This document shows, in pieces, positions 50,314 to 61,584 of a stretch of DNA of 64,000 nt. How positions within the stretch are numbered: the stretch's first letter is position 1; each line of letters starts with the position of its first letter. Below the pieces are notes generated by a model. It saw only the letters and a list, made by a program, of their open reading frames with translations, did no database searches and was not told the origin of the DNA. This DNA is from Ideonella oryzae. Lineage in GTDB: Bacteria > Pseudomonadota > Gammaproteobacteria > Burkholderiales > Burkholderiaceae_C. The translations under genes and the position numbers were made by a program. The DNA is taken from positions 222,852 through 286,851 of the forward strand of contig NZ_JAMXMC010000009.1 in NCBI RefSeq assembly GCF_024055665.1, written 5' to 3'.

Positions 50314-51228
50314 TCAATCCGCCAGCCACAGCTCCAGATGGTTGGGCCGCACATTGCCGCACTGGGCGGGCTTGAGCGGCGTCATGTCCAGCGGGTTCAG
50401 CAGCGGCGACAGCGCCTGCTGAACCGCCTGCAGCGTCGTGTCGGACACCTTGTCAGGACAGTAGCGCAGCTGGTGGCGCGCCGGCACCGAACGCGTGGCC
50501 ACCCGCTCGATGCCCGGGGTCAGCACACCCGCCTGCTGCAAGGCCGCCAGGGCCTGCTGGGCCAGGGGCCGGCGGTCCTCGCTGCCGATCTGCACATAGA
50601 CCCGGGCCGGCAGGGTCACGGCCTGCAGGGCCGGGGACGCCACCCGCGTGGCAGCAGTGGCCACCGTCGCGGCCCCGCTGGCGCCGGCGCCTGGGGCGAC
50701 CGCCGTGGGGCTGCCGCCCGCATCCAGCAGGCGGGCCACCTGGTCGGCCTGGGCCCGGGCCTGGGGGCTGGCGTCGGGGGCCGCGCCGAGGGCCACCACC
50801 GACTGCAAGGCCGCGGTGATCTGATCCACCGTGCCCTTCTGCACCCCGCTGGCCGCGGCCACGCTGTTGAGCAGCACCACCCCCAGCCGGCCCTGGGCCG
50901 GCTGGTCGGACACCAGCAGGGGCATGATCTTCATGACCGTGTCCAGCTCCTGCCGCGACTGCTCGGCGGTGGCCCGGACCTGCTCGACCTTGGCCCGCTG
51001 CTCGAGTTCGCTGTGGTTGATCCAGTTGCCGAACTCCGCGGACAGCTTGACCGCCAGCCCGGCCACCACGGTGGTCAACAACCAGAAGCCCACCTTGCCT
51101 TCGAAGAAGGCCGAGAGGCGCTCCAGCGTGCCGGGGGGCGCCCGGGGCGGCTCGATCTCGCGGCGCAGCTGGGCGCGGTAGAGCTCCTCGTCGCGCAGGC
51201 GCTGGCGTTCGTCCTCGGTCAGGGGCAT
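50314..51228 (-). CDS. Single-pass membrane protein of unknown function
   Basis: A 304-residue protein. A charged N-terminus (DERQRLRDEELYRAQLRREI) leads to one membrane segment (VGFWLLTTVVAGLAVKLSAE, about 46-65), then a helical stretch, an alanine-rich linker and a compact C-terminal domain with VYVQIGSEDRRPLAQQALAA and HQLRYCPDKVSDTTLQAVQQ. That last module looks like a small alpha/beta domain seen at the ends of several bacterial envelope proteins (ligand unknown). I recognise no named family. ATG 51228 has an AGGGAGG-type RBS. Confidence 0.7.
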   Translation of the reverse strand: MPLTEDERQRLRDEELYRAQLRREIEPPRAPPGTLERLSAFFEGKVGFWLLTTVVAGLAVKLSAEFGNWINHSELEQRAKVEQVRATAEQSRQELDTVMKIMPLLVSDQPAQGRLGVVLLNSVAAASGVQKGTVDQITAALQSVVALGAAPDASPQARAQADQVARLLDAGGSPTAVAPGAGASGAATVATAATRVASPALQAVTLPARVYVQIGSEDRRPLAQQALAALQQAGVLTPGIERVATRSVPARHQLRYCPDKVSDTTLQAVQQALSPLLNPLDMTPLKPAQCGNVRPNHLELWLAD

Positions 51229-51315
51229 GGGGCGGTCCTCCCTGGCGGGATCTTAGGCACGCCCGGGCGCCACCGCCGCCCCCTGCCCAGGGGATGCCGC
51301 GCTCGGCAGGGGGCC

Positions 51316-52428
51316 TCAGCCCCGGCGTCGCACGGCCTGCGGCGGCTGGCCGAACCAGGCCTTGAAGGCGTGGGTGAAGGAGCTCTGCTCGGCATAGCCC
51401 AGCAGGAAGGCGATCTCGGTCAGCGACAGCGCCGGATCGGCCACATAGCGCTGCGCCAGCTCGCGCCGCACGCCGTCCAGCAAGGCCTGGAAGGGCGTGC
51501 CCAGCGCGGCCAGGCGGCGCTGCAGCGTGCGCGGCGACAGGCCCAGGGCCTGCGCCACCTCGGCGATGCGGGCACCGTCCTGGGCGAGGCGCTCGGCGAT
51601 CTGGCGGCGCACTTGTTCGCCCAGGGGCTCGGCCGGGAGCGACACCCCGGTCGGCGACAGGCCGTGCAGGCCCGTCTGGCGCGCGCTGAGCAAGGCCTCG
51701 GCATGCTGCTGCAGCAGCGGCAGCAGGCTGGCGTCGGCACTGGGGATGGGCTCGGCCAGCAGGCGGGCGTCGAAGCAGGCCCGGGTGACCGGCGCGCCGA
51801 ACTGCACCGTCACGCCGAAGAAGTCGTCCAGCCGGGCGCACGCCGCGGGCGAGGGCGCCGGGTGCGGGAAGGCCAGGGCCTGCAGCGGCAGCGGCCGCTG
51901 GGCCAGCCAGCGCACGAAGGCGAAGATGCCGGCCATCACCGATTCGCAGACCTGCCGCCCCGGCTGGCGCAGCAGCCAGGGACAGTGCCACAGGTAGTGC
52001 GCCTGGCCGTCCTCCACCTGCAGCTCGCTGCGGCCCAGGTCGTGGGCCAGGCCTTCGTAGCGCCGGGTCTGGGCCATCGCGGCGCCGAAGTCGGGGCTGC
52101 TCAGCACCACATGGCCATAGGCCACGAAGCTGGCGGTGCGCATGCGCGCGCCCACCCGCAGGCCGAGGTCCTCGCCCGCCCCCTGCGCGGCCGCCGCCTC
52201 CAGCAGGGCCATGTAGGGCAAGGCGGGCAGCGGGTCGGGCAGGGGCGTCGACAGCGGTGGATCCAGGCCCAGGGCGGCGGGGTCCAGCCCGGCCTCGGCC
52301 AGTTCGTCCAGCGCCGGTTGCGCATAGGCCAGCGCCACGCGCGCCAGCCGGGCGGGCGGCAGGCCGTGCAGGCGGGCCGCGGCATCGGCGGCCTGGCTGC
52401 GGTCGTCGGTGGCGGGGTCGAGGGACAC
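51316..52428 (-). CDS. AraC-family transcriptional regulator with arabinose-binding-like domain
   Basis: A 370-residue regulator. The N-terminal 220 residues match the AraC_binding_2/OruR-type sensor (ALPYMALLEAAAAQGAGEDL, AFVRWLAQRPLPLQALAFPH). The C-terminal double HTH has AEVAQALGLSPRTLQRRLAA and LTEIAFLLGYAEQSSFTHAF, followed by KAWFGQPPQAVRR. It is divergent from the oxidase/GlpD/kinase operon and is the obvious candidate controller. The start is taken as TGC-flanked codon 52428 (MSLDPATDD). Confidence 0.92.
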   Translation of the reverse strand: MSLDPATDDRSQAADAAARLHGLPPARLARVALAYAQPALDELAEAGLDPAALGLDPPLSTPLPDPLPALPYMALLEAAAAQGAGEDLGLRVGARMRTASFVAYGHVVLSSPDFGAAMAQTRRYEGLAHDLGRSELQVEDGQAHYLWHCPWLLRQPGRQVCESVMAGIFAFVRWLAQRPLPLQALAFPHPAPSPAACARLDDFFGVTVQFGAPVTRACFDARLLAEPIPSADASLLPLLQQHAEALLSARQTGLHGLSPTGVSLPAEPLGEQVRRQIAERLAQDGARIAEVAQALGLSPRTLQRRLAALGTPFQALLDGVRRELAQRYVADPALSLTEIAFLLGYAEQSSFTHAFKAWFGQPPQAVRRRG

Positions 52429-52629
52429 GGCGGAACTTGCAGAAGTGGCGCGGCGTTTCTAGCACAGGCCCCGGCGCCGGCCATCGGGGCTTGTGGCAAT
52501 GCCCGGCCGCGCCCGGCCGTGGCGTGATTTCACAAATGCCGGTGTGAGGCCTGGCGGCCCAGGCCAAGCCAGTCGCCCGCCCGCTGCCTAGCATGCCCGC
52601 CAGCCCGAACGACATAGAACGAGGACACG
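52429..52629. promoter_or_regulatory. Divergent control region, AraC gene and glycerolipid-type operon
   Basis: 201 bases with a direct repeat CCCGGCCG (twice, near 52500-52518) and an imperfect hairpin between about 52463 and 52493. TAGCAT near 52588 is a possible plus-strand -10. The AraC site itself could not be assigned. Confidence 0.4.
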
Positions 52630-54231
52630 ATGCGGCGTTGGAATGGATGGGGAGACGACACGGTGCAGGCCACGCTGCCGGCCGGGGCACTGGACTTTCT
52701 GCGCGAGCGGGTGGGCCCGGCCCGGCCACCGGCCGACCTGCGCCTGGCCGAGGCACTGGCCCAGGTGCCGGCCAGTCGGCTGTCGCCCCATCCCCTGGTC
52801 CAGACCGACGCCGAGGCCCGGCTGCGCGCCAGCCACGGCCAGAGCCTGGGCGACTGGATCGCGCTGCGCCAGGGCCCCATCGGCCGGGTCTGCGACGGCG
52901 TGGCCTTCCCCGAGACCCGCGAGGATGTGCGCGCCCTGCTGGACTGGGCCCAGGCCCAGGGCGTGCTGGTGATCCCGGTGGGCGGGGCCACCAGCGTGGT
53001 GGGCCACCTGCGGCCCGAGGCCGACGAGCCCCGGCCGGTGCTGGCCCTGGCGATGGCCCGGCTGCGCGCACTGAGCGAGCTGGACGAGACGGCCCAGCTC
53101 GCCACCTTCGAGGCCGGCGTGACCGGCCCCGACCTCGAGGCCCAGCTGCGCGCGCGCGGCTTCATGCTGGGCCACTTTCCGCAAAGCTTCGACTACGCCA
53201 GCCTGGGCGGCTGGGTGGTGACGCGCTCCAGCGGCCAGCAAAGCCTGCGCTACGGCCGCAGCGAGCAGTGGTTCGCCGGCGGCCGGCTGCAGACGCCCGG
53301 TGGCGAGTGGGTGATCCCGCCGCTGCCGGCCAGCGCCGCCGGGCCGGACCTGCGCGAATGGGTGCTGGGCAGCGAGGGCCGGCTGGGCGTGCTGAGCGAC
53401 GTGACGGTGCAGGTGAGCCGCCTGCCCGAGCGCGAGCAGTTCCTGGGCGTGTTCTTCCCCAGCTGGGAGGCCGGCCTGGCCGCGGTGCGCGAGCTGGCGC
53501 AGCGCCGCCTGCCGCTGTCCATGCTGCGCCTGTCCAACGCGGTGGAGACCGAGACCACCCTGCGCCTGGCGGGCCACGCCGGCACCATCGCCTGGCTGGA
53601 GCGCTACCTCGCCTGGCGCGGCTGCGGCACCGGCAAGTGCCTGCTGATGCTGGGGCTGACCGGCAGCGTCCCCCAGGTGCGCGCGCTGCGGGCCGAGGCC
53701 GGCGCGCTGTGGCGCGCCCACGGCGGCGTGGGCACCGGCGAGCGCCTGGGCCGGGCCTGGGCCGCCAAGCGCTTTGCCGGCGTCTACCTGCGCAATGCGC
53801 TGTGGGAAGCCGGCTACATGGTCGACACCATGGAGACCGCCCTGGCCTGGACCGGCACCAGCGCGATGGTGCAGGCCATCGAGCAGGCCGGCGCCCAGGC
53901 CCTGGCCGCGCTGGGCGAGCGCTGCCACGCCTACACCCACCTCTCGCACGTCTACCCCACGGGCAGCAGCGTCTACAGCACCTTCGTGCTGCGGGTGGGG
54001 GCCGACGGGGCCGAGAGCGCGGCACGCTGGCGCGCGCTCAAGAGCGCCGTCAACGCGGCCATCGTCGCCCAGGGCGGCACCATCTCGCACCAGCACGGCG
54101 TGGGCCGCGACCACCGCGACGCCCTGGCCGCCGAGAAGAGCGCGGCCGGCCTGGCTCAGCTGGACGCAGCCATCGCCCAGGCCGACCCGCAGGGCCTGCT
54201 GGCCTCGGGCAACCTGCGGCCGCTGCGGTGA
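52630..54231 (+). CDS. FAD-binding oxidoreductase, alkyl-DHAP-synthase-like
   Basis: A 533-residue FAD_binding_4 protein. FAD contacts are in IPVGGATSVVGHLRPEAD and DYASLGGWVVTRSSGQQSLR; the C-terminal block HQHGVGRDHRDALAAEKSAA, then GLLASGNLRPLR, closely resembles alkyldihydroxyacetonephosphate synthase and its bacterial relatives. AGPS swaps an acyl for an alkyl chain on DHAP; bacterial homologues beside glpD are probably oxidases or lyases of glycerol derivatives. GAGGAC precedes the ATG. It is the first gene of a four-gene operon. Confidence 0.88.
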   Translation: MRRWNGWGDDTVQATLPAGALDFLRERVGPARPPADLRLAEALAQVPASRLSPHPLVQTDAEARLRASHGQSLGDWIALRQGPIGRVCDGVAFPETREDVRALLDWAQAQGVLVIPVGGATSVVGHLRPEADEPRPVLALAMARLRALSELDETAQLATFEAGVTGPDLEAQLRARGFMLGHFPQSFDYASLGGWVVTRSSGQQSLRYGRSEQWFAGGRLQTPGGEWVIPPLPASAAGPDLREWVLGSEGRLGVLSDVTVQVSRLPEREQFLGVFFPSWEAGLAAVRELAQRRLPLSMLRLSNAVETETTLRLAGHAGTIAWLERYLAWRGCGTGKCLLMLGLTGSVPQVRALRAEAGALWRAHGGVGTGERLGRAWAAKRFAGVYLRNALWEAGYMVDTMETALAWTGTSAMVQAIEQAGAQALAALGERCHAYTHLSHVYPTGSSVYSTFVLRVGADGAESAARWRALKSAVNAAIVAQGGTISHQHGVGRDHRDALAAEKSAAGLAQLDAAIAQADPQGLLASGNLRPLR

Positions 54232-54241
54232 GAGCGCGGCG

Positions 54242-55729
54242 ATGAAGCCCGACTGCGATCTGCTGGTCCTGGGCGGCGGCATCAGCGGCGCCGGCGTGGC
54301 GCTGGAGGCCGCCCGCCGCGGCCTGCGCGTGACCCTGGTGGAGGCCCGCGACTACGCCTGGGGCGCCTCCAGCCGCAGCAGCAAGCTGGTGCACGGCGGC
54401 CTGCGCTACCTGCAAAGCGGCGCGCTGCACCTGACGCGCGAATCGGTGCAGGAGCGCGAGGCCCTGCTGCGCGAGCTGCCCGGCCTGGTCGAGCGCATCG
54501 GCTTCGTGATGGCGCACCGCCGCCCCTTCGGGCCGGGCCGCCGCACGATGCAGATCGGCCTGCGCCTGTACGACCACCTGGCCGGCCGGCGCGCCCGCGG
54601 CTGGGCCAGCAACGCCGACATCCCCTGGCTGGTGCCCGGCCTGGCCACCGACGACGGCGCCAGCCTCTACGAAGACGCCACCACCGACGACGCCCGCCTG
54701 ACCCTGCGGGTGCTGCAGGAGGCCCGCAGCCTGGGCGCCGAGCTGCACAACCACACCACGCTGACCGCGCTGCAGCGCGATGCGCGGGGCCAGATCCGCG
54801 GCGCCACGCTGCGCGGGCCGGACGGCTTCGAGCGCAGCCTGGCCTGCCGCTGCATCGTCAGCGCCAGCGGGCCCTGGCTGGGCACGGTGGCCACGCTGGC
54901 CGGCGCCGCGCCGCCGCGGCTGCGCCCGCTGCGCGGCAGCCACCTGCTGCTGCCGCTGTGGCGCCTGCCGCTGGCCCGCGCGGTGGCCTGGCGCCACCCG
55001 GAAGACGGACGCCCCGTCTTCGCCTACCCCTGGCAGGGCCGGCTGATCGTGGGCACCACCGACCTGGACCACCCCGACCTGGGCACCGAGCCGCGCATCC
55101 AGCCCGAGGAGCTGCGCTACCTGCTGGCGGCCCTGGCCCACAGCTTTCCCCGGGCCGGCGTGAGCGCCGCCGACGTGCAGTGCACCTGGGCCGGCGTGCG
55201 GCCGGTGATCGCCAGCGACCAGCCGATGGCCCCTTCGCAGGAAAGCCGCGAGCACCTGGTCTGGGCGCAGGACGGCCTGGTGGCCCTGGCCGGCGGCAAG
55301 CTCACCACCTTCCGCCGCATGGCCCAGGCCGCGCTGGCCGCCGCCCGGCCCTGGCTGCCCGCGCTGCCGCTGCCGGTGCACCACGACATCCTGCCCGCCC
55401 ACGCGCCGGTGGCCGGCGTGCCGCTGCGCTGGCAGGGCCGCTGGGGCGCGCTGGCCGGCCAGGCCGCCCGCGGCGCGCTCATCCCCGGCACCACCACCCG
55501 CTGGGGCGAGCTGCGCCACAGCCTGCTGCACGAGCAGGTGCGCCACCTGGACGACCTGCTGCTGCGCCGCAGCCGCCTGGGCCTGCTGATGCCCGGCTTT
55601 GCCGCCGACCTGCTGCCCGCACTGCAGCCGCTGTGCCAGGAGACGCTGGGCTGGTCGGCCGAGCACTTCCGGCAGGAGCGGGACCGCTACCTGGACCGGA
55701 TGACCACCACCCACGGGGTGCCCGCATGA
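54242..55729 (+). CDS. glpD: Glycerol-3-phosphate dehydrogenase/oxidase (FAD)
   Basis: A 495-residue flavoprotein. CDLLVLGGGISGAGVALEAA is the FAD fold; GASSRSSKLVHGGLRYLQSG, HLLLPLWRLPLARAVAW, GRLIVGTTDLDHPDLGTEP and LVALAGGKLTTFRRMAQAAL are the GlpD landmarks. It oxidises sn-glycerol 3-phosphate to DHAP at the membrane with quinone as acceptor. Since it sits with an AGPS-like oxidase and a non-GlpK kinase, it may serve a dedicated pathway and not be the housekeeping enzyme. The start is 10 bases after the upstream stop, and its TGA overlaps the next ATG. Confidence 0.88.
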   Translation: MKPDCDLLVLGGGISGAGVALEAARRGLRVTLVEARDYAWGASSRSSKLVHGGLRYLQSGALHLTRESVQEREALLRELPGLVERIGFVMAHRRPFGPGRRTMQIGLRLYDHLAGRRARGWASNADIPWLVPGLATDDGASLYEDATTDDARLTLRVLQEARSLGAELHNHTTLTALQRDARGQIRGATLRGPDGFERSLACRCIVSASGPWLGTVATLAGAAPPRLRPLRGSHLLLPLWRLPLARAVAWRHPEDGRPVFAYPWQGRLIVGTTDLDHPDLGTEPRIQPEELRYLLAALAHSFPRAGVSAADVQCTWAGVRPVIASDQPMAPSQESREHLVWAQDGLVALAGGKLTTFRRMAQAALAAARPWLPALPLPVHHDILPAHAPVAGVPLRWQGRWGALAGQAARGALIPGTTTRWGELRHSLLHEQVRHLDDLLLRRSRLGLLMPGFAADLLPALQPLCQETLGWSAEHFRQERDRYLDRMTTTHGVPA

Positions 55730-57282
55730 AAGACCTGATCCTGGCCATCGACCTGGGCACGCAGTCGGTGCGGGCCCTGCTGTTCGCGCTGGACGGCAGC
55801 CTGGTGGCCCGCGCCCAGCAGGTCTTTGCCGACTACCAGCGGCCCCAGCCCGGCTGGATGACGCACGACGGCGAGGGCTTCTGGCAGGCCGCCGCGGCCT
55901 GCTGCCAGCGCCTGTGGGTCACGCAGGAAGCGGCCCGGGTGGCCGGCGTGGCCGTCACCACCCAGCGCGCCTCCATGGTGCCGGTGGACGCCCAGGGCCG
56001 CTGCCTGGCGCCGGCCATCATCTGGCCCGACCAGCGCCGCGCCACCCAGCTGCCGCGGGTGGCCGCGCACTGGCGCGCAGCCTTCGCGCTGACCGGCCTG
56101 TCGGGCACGGTGCGCCGCTTCCAGCAGGACGCCGAGCTCAACTGGTGGGCCCAGCACGAACCGGCCCTGCACGGCCGGGCCCACGCCTTCCTGCTGATGT
56201 CGGGCCTGCTCAACCAGCGCCTGACCGGCCGCCTGGTGGACAGCATCGGCAGCCAGGTGGCCTACCTGCCCTTCGACAGCCGGCGCCAGCAGTGGGCGGC
56301 GCGCGGCTCCTGGCACTGGCAGGCCCTGGCCCTGCGGCCCGAGCAGCTGCCCGCGCTGCAGCCGGTGGGCAGCGTGCTGGGCGAGGTCACGCGCGAGGCC
56401 GCCGCCGCCACCGGCCTGCCGGTGGGCACGCCGGTGCTGGCCGCCGCGGCCGACAAGGCCTGCGAGGTGCTGGGCGCCGGCGCCTTCGACCCCCACGGCG
56501 GCGGCATCGGCGCGCTGAGCTACGGCACCACCGCCACCCTCAACCTCACCAGCGCCCGCTACCTGGAGCCCGAGCGCTTCGTGCCGCCCTACCCGGCCGC
56601 CGTGCCCGGCCACTACAGCGCCGAGGTGCAGGTCACCCGCGGCTTCTGGCTGGTGAGCTGGTTCCGCGACCAGTTCGGCCAGCCCGAGCAGGCCGCCGCC
56701 GAGGTGCTGGGCGTGGCGCCCGAAACCCTGTTCGACGAGCTGGTGGCCCAGGTGCCGCCGGGCTCGCTGGGCCTGACGCTGCAGCCCACCTGGAGCCCCG
56801 GGGTGCGCCACCCCGGCCCCGAGGCCAAGGGCGCCATCATCGGCTTCGGCGAGGCCCACACCCGCGCCCACCTCTACCGCGCCATCCTGGAAGGCCTGGC
56901 CTATGCGCTGCGCGAGGGCCGCGAGCGGCTGGAGCGGCGCTCGGGCCAGCCCATCACCCAGCTGCGCGCCAGCGGCGGCGGAGCCCAGAGCGACGCGGTG
57001 CTGCAGCTCACCGCCGATGTCTTCCGCCTGCGGGTGGGCCGGCCCCACACCCACGAGACTTCGGGCCTGGGCGCGGCCATCGACGCCGCGGTGGGCCTGG
57101 GCCTGCAGCCGGATTTCCCGACCGCGGTGGCGCGCATGACCCGGGTGGCGACATGGTTCGAGCCCCGCGCCGAGGCGGCCGACCTCTACGATGCCCTGTA
57201 CGCCGAGGTCTACCGCCCGCTCTACGCCCGCCTGCGGCCGCTGTACCGCCGCATCCAGGCCATCACCGGCTATCCCGCCTGA
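55726..57282 (+). CDS. FGGY-family carbohydrate kinase
   Basis: A 518-residue ATP-dependent kinase of the glycerol/xylulose kinase fold. ILAIDLGTQSVRALLFALDG is the phosphate-1 motif; GVAVTTQRASMVPVD contains the QR pair and IIWPDQRR the substrate acid; ALREGRERLERRSGQPITQL and RASGGGAQSDAVLQLTADVF form the adenosine site. The sequence is not GlpK-like in the substrate loop, so the polyol is unknown. Its product should feed the adjacent glycerol-3-phosphate dehydrogenase if the polyol is glycerol-like. The start overlaps the upstream stop (ATGA). Confidence 0.9.
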   Translation: MKDLILAIDLGTQSVRALLFALDGSLVARAQQVFADYQRPQPGWMTHDGEGFWQAAAACCQRLWVTQEAARVAGVAVTTQRASMVPVDAQGRCLAPAIIWPDQRRATQLPRVAAHWRAAFALTGLSGTVRRFQQDAELNWWAQHEPALHGRAHAFLLMSGLLNQRLTGRLVDSIGSQVAYLPFDSRRQQWAARGSWHWQALALRPEQLPALQPVGSVLGEVTREAAAATGLPVGTPVLAAAADKACEVLGAGAFDPHGGGIGALSYGTTATLNLTSARYLEPERFVPPYPAAVPGHYSAEVQVTRGFWLVSWFRDQFGQPEQAAAEVLGVAPETLFDELVAQVPPGSLGLTLQPTWSPGVRHPGPEAKGAIIGFGEAHTRAHLYRAILEGLAYALREGRERLERRSGQPITQLRASGGGAQSDAVLQLTADVFRLRVGRPHTHETSGLGAAIDAAVGLGLQPDFPTAVARMTRVATWFEPRAEAADLYDALYAEVYRPLYARLRPLYRRIQAITGYPA

Positions 57283-57330
57283 ACGCGGTCCGAACCCGCT
57301 CGCCTGAACCTGTCCTTCCGGAGGCCCGCC

Positions 57331-59007
57331 ATGGACTGGAGCACCCACAGCGTCAGCAACCAGGTCGACGAACTGCGCGACGTGGACCTGCTGGCCATCG
57401 ACCCGGCGCTGCAGCAGCACCTGCGGCGCCTGGGCGCAGCCTGGGCCCTGCCCGGCCTGCACGCCTACGGCACGGCCCTGGGCCGCAGCACCACCTTCGA
57501 GCAGGCCGCCCAGGCCAATGCCCAGGGCCCGGTGCTGCAGCGCTTTGACGCCCGCGGGCGGCGCATCGACGACGTGCGCTTTCATCCCGACTGGCACGCC
57601 CTGCTGACCCTGCTGCGCGGCCAGGGCTGGATGGCCCGGCCTTTTGCCGACCGCCGCCCGGGCCGCTGGGCCGCCGCCGCGGCCGGCATGCTGCTGCACG
57701 GCCAGGTGGAGGCCGGCAGCCTGTGCCCGGCCACCATGACCCAGGCCGCCATCCCGGTGCTGCGGCGCGACCCAGCCCTGTGGGCCTGGCTGGGCGAGCG
57801 CCTGCTGGATGCGCGGCACGATCCGAGCGACCGCCCGATCGACGCCAAGCCGTCCATCTGGCTGGGCATGGGCATGACCGAGAAGCAGGGCGGCTCGGAC
57901 GTGCGGGCCAACACCACCACCGCCACGCCCATCGGCAGCCCGGACAGCGCCGAAGCCCTGCTGCGCGGCCACAAGTGGTTCTACTCGGCCCCCAGCAGCG
58001 ACGCCCACCTGGTGGTGGCGCGCACGGCCGAGGGCGGCCTGTCCTGCTACCTGGTGCCGCGCTGGCGGCCCGACGGCCGGCGCAACGCGGTGCGCATCCA
58101 GCGCCTGAAGGACAAGCTGGGCAACCGCAGCAACGCCAGCGGCGAGGTGGAGTTCGAGGACGCCTGGGGCCTGCGGGTGGGCGAGCCCGGCCGCGGCATC
58201 CCCACCATCCTGGAGATGGCCACCCACACCCGGCTGAACTGCGTGCTGGGCAGCACCGCGCTGATGCGCGCGGGCCTGGTCCAGGCCCTGGCCTATGCGC
58301 GCCAGCGCCAGGCCTTCGGCCGGCCGCTGGCGCAGCAGCCGCTGATGCGCAGCGTGCTGGCCGACCTGGCGCTGGAGAGCGAGGCCGCGCTGGTGCTGGC
58401 CCTGCGCCTGGCCCAGGCCTTCGAGGACGCCGAGGGCCACGCGCCCGACCCGCTGGCCCGCGCCTGGCAGCGGCTGATGACGCCCGCCGCCAAGCTCTGG
58501 GTGTGCAAGCGCGCGGTGGCCCAGGCCGGCGAGGCGCTGGAGGTGCTGGGCGGCAACGGCTATGTGGAAGAGAGCAGCCTGGCCCGCCTGTACCGCGAGG
58601 CGCCGGTCAACTCGGTGTGGGAGGGCTCGGGCAATGTGATGGCCCTGGACCTTCTGCGCGCCCTGGGCCGCGAACGCGAGGCGGCCCAGCGGCTGTGGGA
58701 CGACCTGGCCGAGGGCTGCGGTGACGAGCCGCGGCTGCGCGCCGCGCTGCACGCGCTGGCACCGGTCTGGCAGGGCCCCACGGACGCCGCGGAAGGCCAG
58801 GCCCGGCAGATCACCCAGCGCCTGGTGCTGCTGGCCCAGGCGGTGCTGCTGCGCCGCCATGCGCCGGCGGCGGTGGCCGAGGGCTTCATCGCCACCCGCT
58901 TCGGGCCGGACACCGGCGGCATCTTCGGCGCGCTGGACCCGGCGGCGCTGGACGTGGACGCCCTGCTGGCACGGGCGCTGCCCGAGGCCCCGCCGGACGG
59001 CCTCTGA
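57331..59007 (+). CDS. aidB: AidB-like acyl-CoA dehydrogenase
   Basis: A 558-residue flavoprotein very like E. coli AidB (541): MDWSTHSVSNQVDELRDVDL, RRIDDVRFHPDWHALL, QVEAGSLCPATMTQAA, GMGMTEKQGGSDVRANTTTA, RLKDKLGNRSNASGEVEFED and YREAPVNSVWEGSGNVMALD. AidB is an isovaleryl-CoA-dehydrogenase-like DNA-binding protein of the adaptive response to alkylation. The 48-base gap to the kinase and same strand suggest cotranscription, which would put it in a metabolic operon instead of an ada regulon. The C-terminus is about 15 residues longer than the E. coli protein. Confidence 0.9.
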   Translation: MDWSTHSVSNQVDELRDVDLLAIDPALQQHLRRLGAAWALPGLHAYGTALGRSTTFEQAAQANAQGPVLQRFDARGRRIDDVRFHPDWHALLTLLRGQGWMARPFADRRPGRWAAAAAGMLLHGQVEAGSLCPATMTQAAIPVLRRDPALWAWLGERLLDARHDPSDRPIDAKPSIWLGMGMTEKQGGSDVRANTTTATPIGSPDSAEALLRGHKWFYSAPSSDAHLVVARTAEGGLSCYLVPRWRPDGRRNAVRIQRLKDKLGNRSNASGEVEFEDAWGLRVGEPGRGIPTILEMATHTRLNCVLGSTALMRAGLVQALAYARQRQAFGRPLAQQPLMRSVLADLALESEAALVLALRLAQAFEDAEGHAPDPLARAWQRLMTPAAKLWVCKRAVAQAGEALEVLGGNGYVEESSLARLYREAPVNSVWEGSGNVMALDLLRALGREREAAQRLWDDLAEGCGDEPRLRAALHALAPVWQGPTDAAEGQARQITQRLVLLAQAVLLRRHAPAAVAEGFIATRFGPDTGGIFGALDPAALDVDALLARALPEAPPDGL

Positions 59008-59028
59008 GCACCGCCCCGGCCGGGCCGC

Positions 59029-59634
59029 TCAGGCCACCGGCCGGGGCCGGTCCGGCTGCAGAGCCGCGGCCACCGCATGGCGCAGCACCGACAGGTCCAC
59101 CGGCTTGGCCAGGAAGGCGGCCCAGCCCGGACCGGCGGCGCGGCGGTCGTCGTCAGTGGCTTGGGCGGTCAGCGCGATGCAGGGCAGCTCGGCCAGGCGC
59201 GGGTTCTCGCGCAGGCAGCGGTGCAGTTCGGGGCCTCCGAAGTCCGGCAGGCGGAAGTCGATGAGCATCAGGTCCGGCGGGTCCGCCTGGGCCAGCCGCA
59301 GGGCCTCGCCCGCGGTGCCGGCCACCCGCACCTGGTGGCCGTCCAGCCCCAGCGCCTGGGTCACCAGCAGGGCGCTGACCGGGTCGTCCTCCACGCACAG
59401 CACACGGGCGGGCCGCACCTGCGGCGCCTCGGTGCGTTGCAGGCCGGTGTCGGGGCGCGCCGGGGCCTCGGCGGCGGCCAGCGAGATCCAGAAGGTCGAG
59501 CCCGCGCCCGGGTCGCTGAGAAAGCCCATGCGCCCGCCCATGGCCTCCACCAGGCGGCGGCTGATGCTCAGGCCGATGCCGGTGCCCGGCACGCTGGAGC
59601 GGGCCTGGTCCAGGCGGTTGAAGGGCTCGAACAC
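59029..59634 (-). CDS. C-terminal part of split hybrid kinase: end of HATPase plus receiver
   Basis: The open piece after the in-frame stop, 201 residues if started at GTG 59634. It begins inside the ATPase domain (FEPFNRLDQARSSVPGTGIG, then LSISRRLVEAMGGRMGFLSD) and continues into a receiver with VEDDPVSALLV, phospho-aspartate in LMLIDFRLPDFGG and lysine in AAFLAKPVDLS. It is in the same frame as the upstream piece, four codons past the TAG. Alone it would be a receiver with an incomplete ATPase fragment. I regard it as the 3' part of one gene spanning 59029-61482. Confidence 0.8.
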   Translation of the reverse strand: MFEPFNRLDQARSSVPGTGIGLSISRRLVEAMGGRMGFLSDPGAGSTFWISLAAAEAPARPDTGLQRTEAPQVRPARVLCVEDDPVSALLVTQALGLDGHQVRVAGTAGEALRLAQADPPDLMLIDFRLPDFGGPELHRCLRENPRLAELPCIALTAQATDDDRRAAGPGWAAFLAKPVDLSVLRHAVAAALQPDRPRPVA

Positions 59635-59643
59635 ATGGGGCTG

Positions 59644-61482
<1,839 letters not shown>

Positions 61483-61545
61483 GAACGGGTCAATGTCGGG
61501 AAGTATCGCCGCTCGGGGGGGCCCGTGCCGGTGTCCGCGAACGGC

Positions 61546-61569
61546 CCTGCCCCCTGCGGCGGGGACAGG
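61546..61569 (-). terminator. Hairpin after katG
   Basis: CCTGCCCC (from 61546) and GGGGACAGG (to 61569) pair with a single bulge, 16 bases past the katG stop. There is no U-tract on the minus strand. Confidence 0.4.
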
Positions 61570-61584
61570 ACCGCCGGCGCGCGC

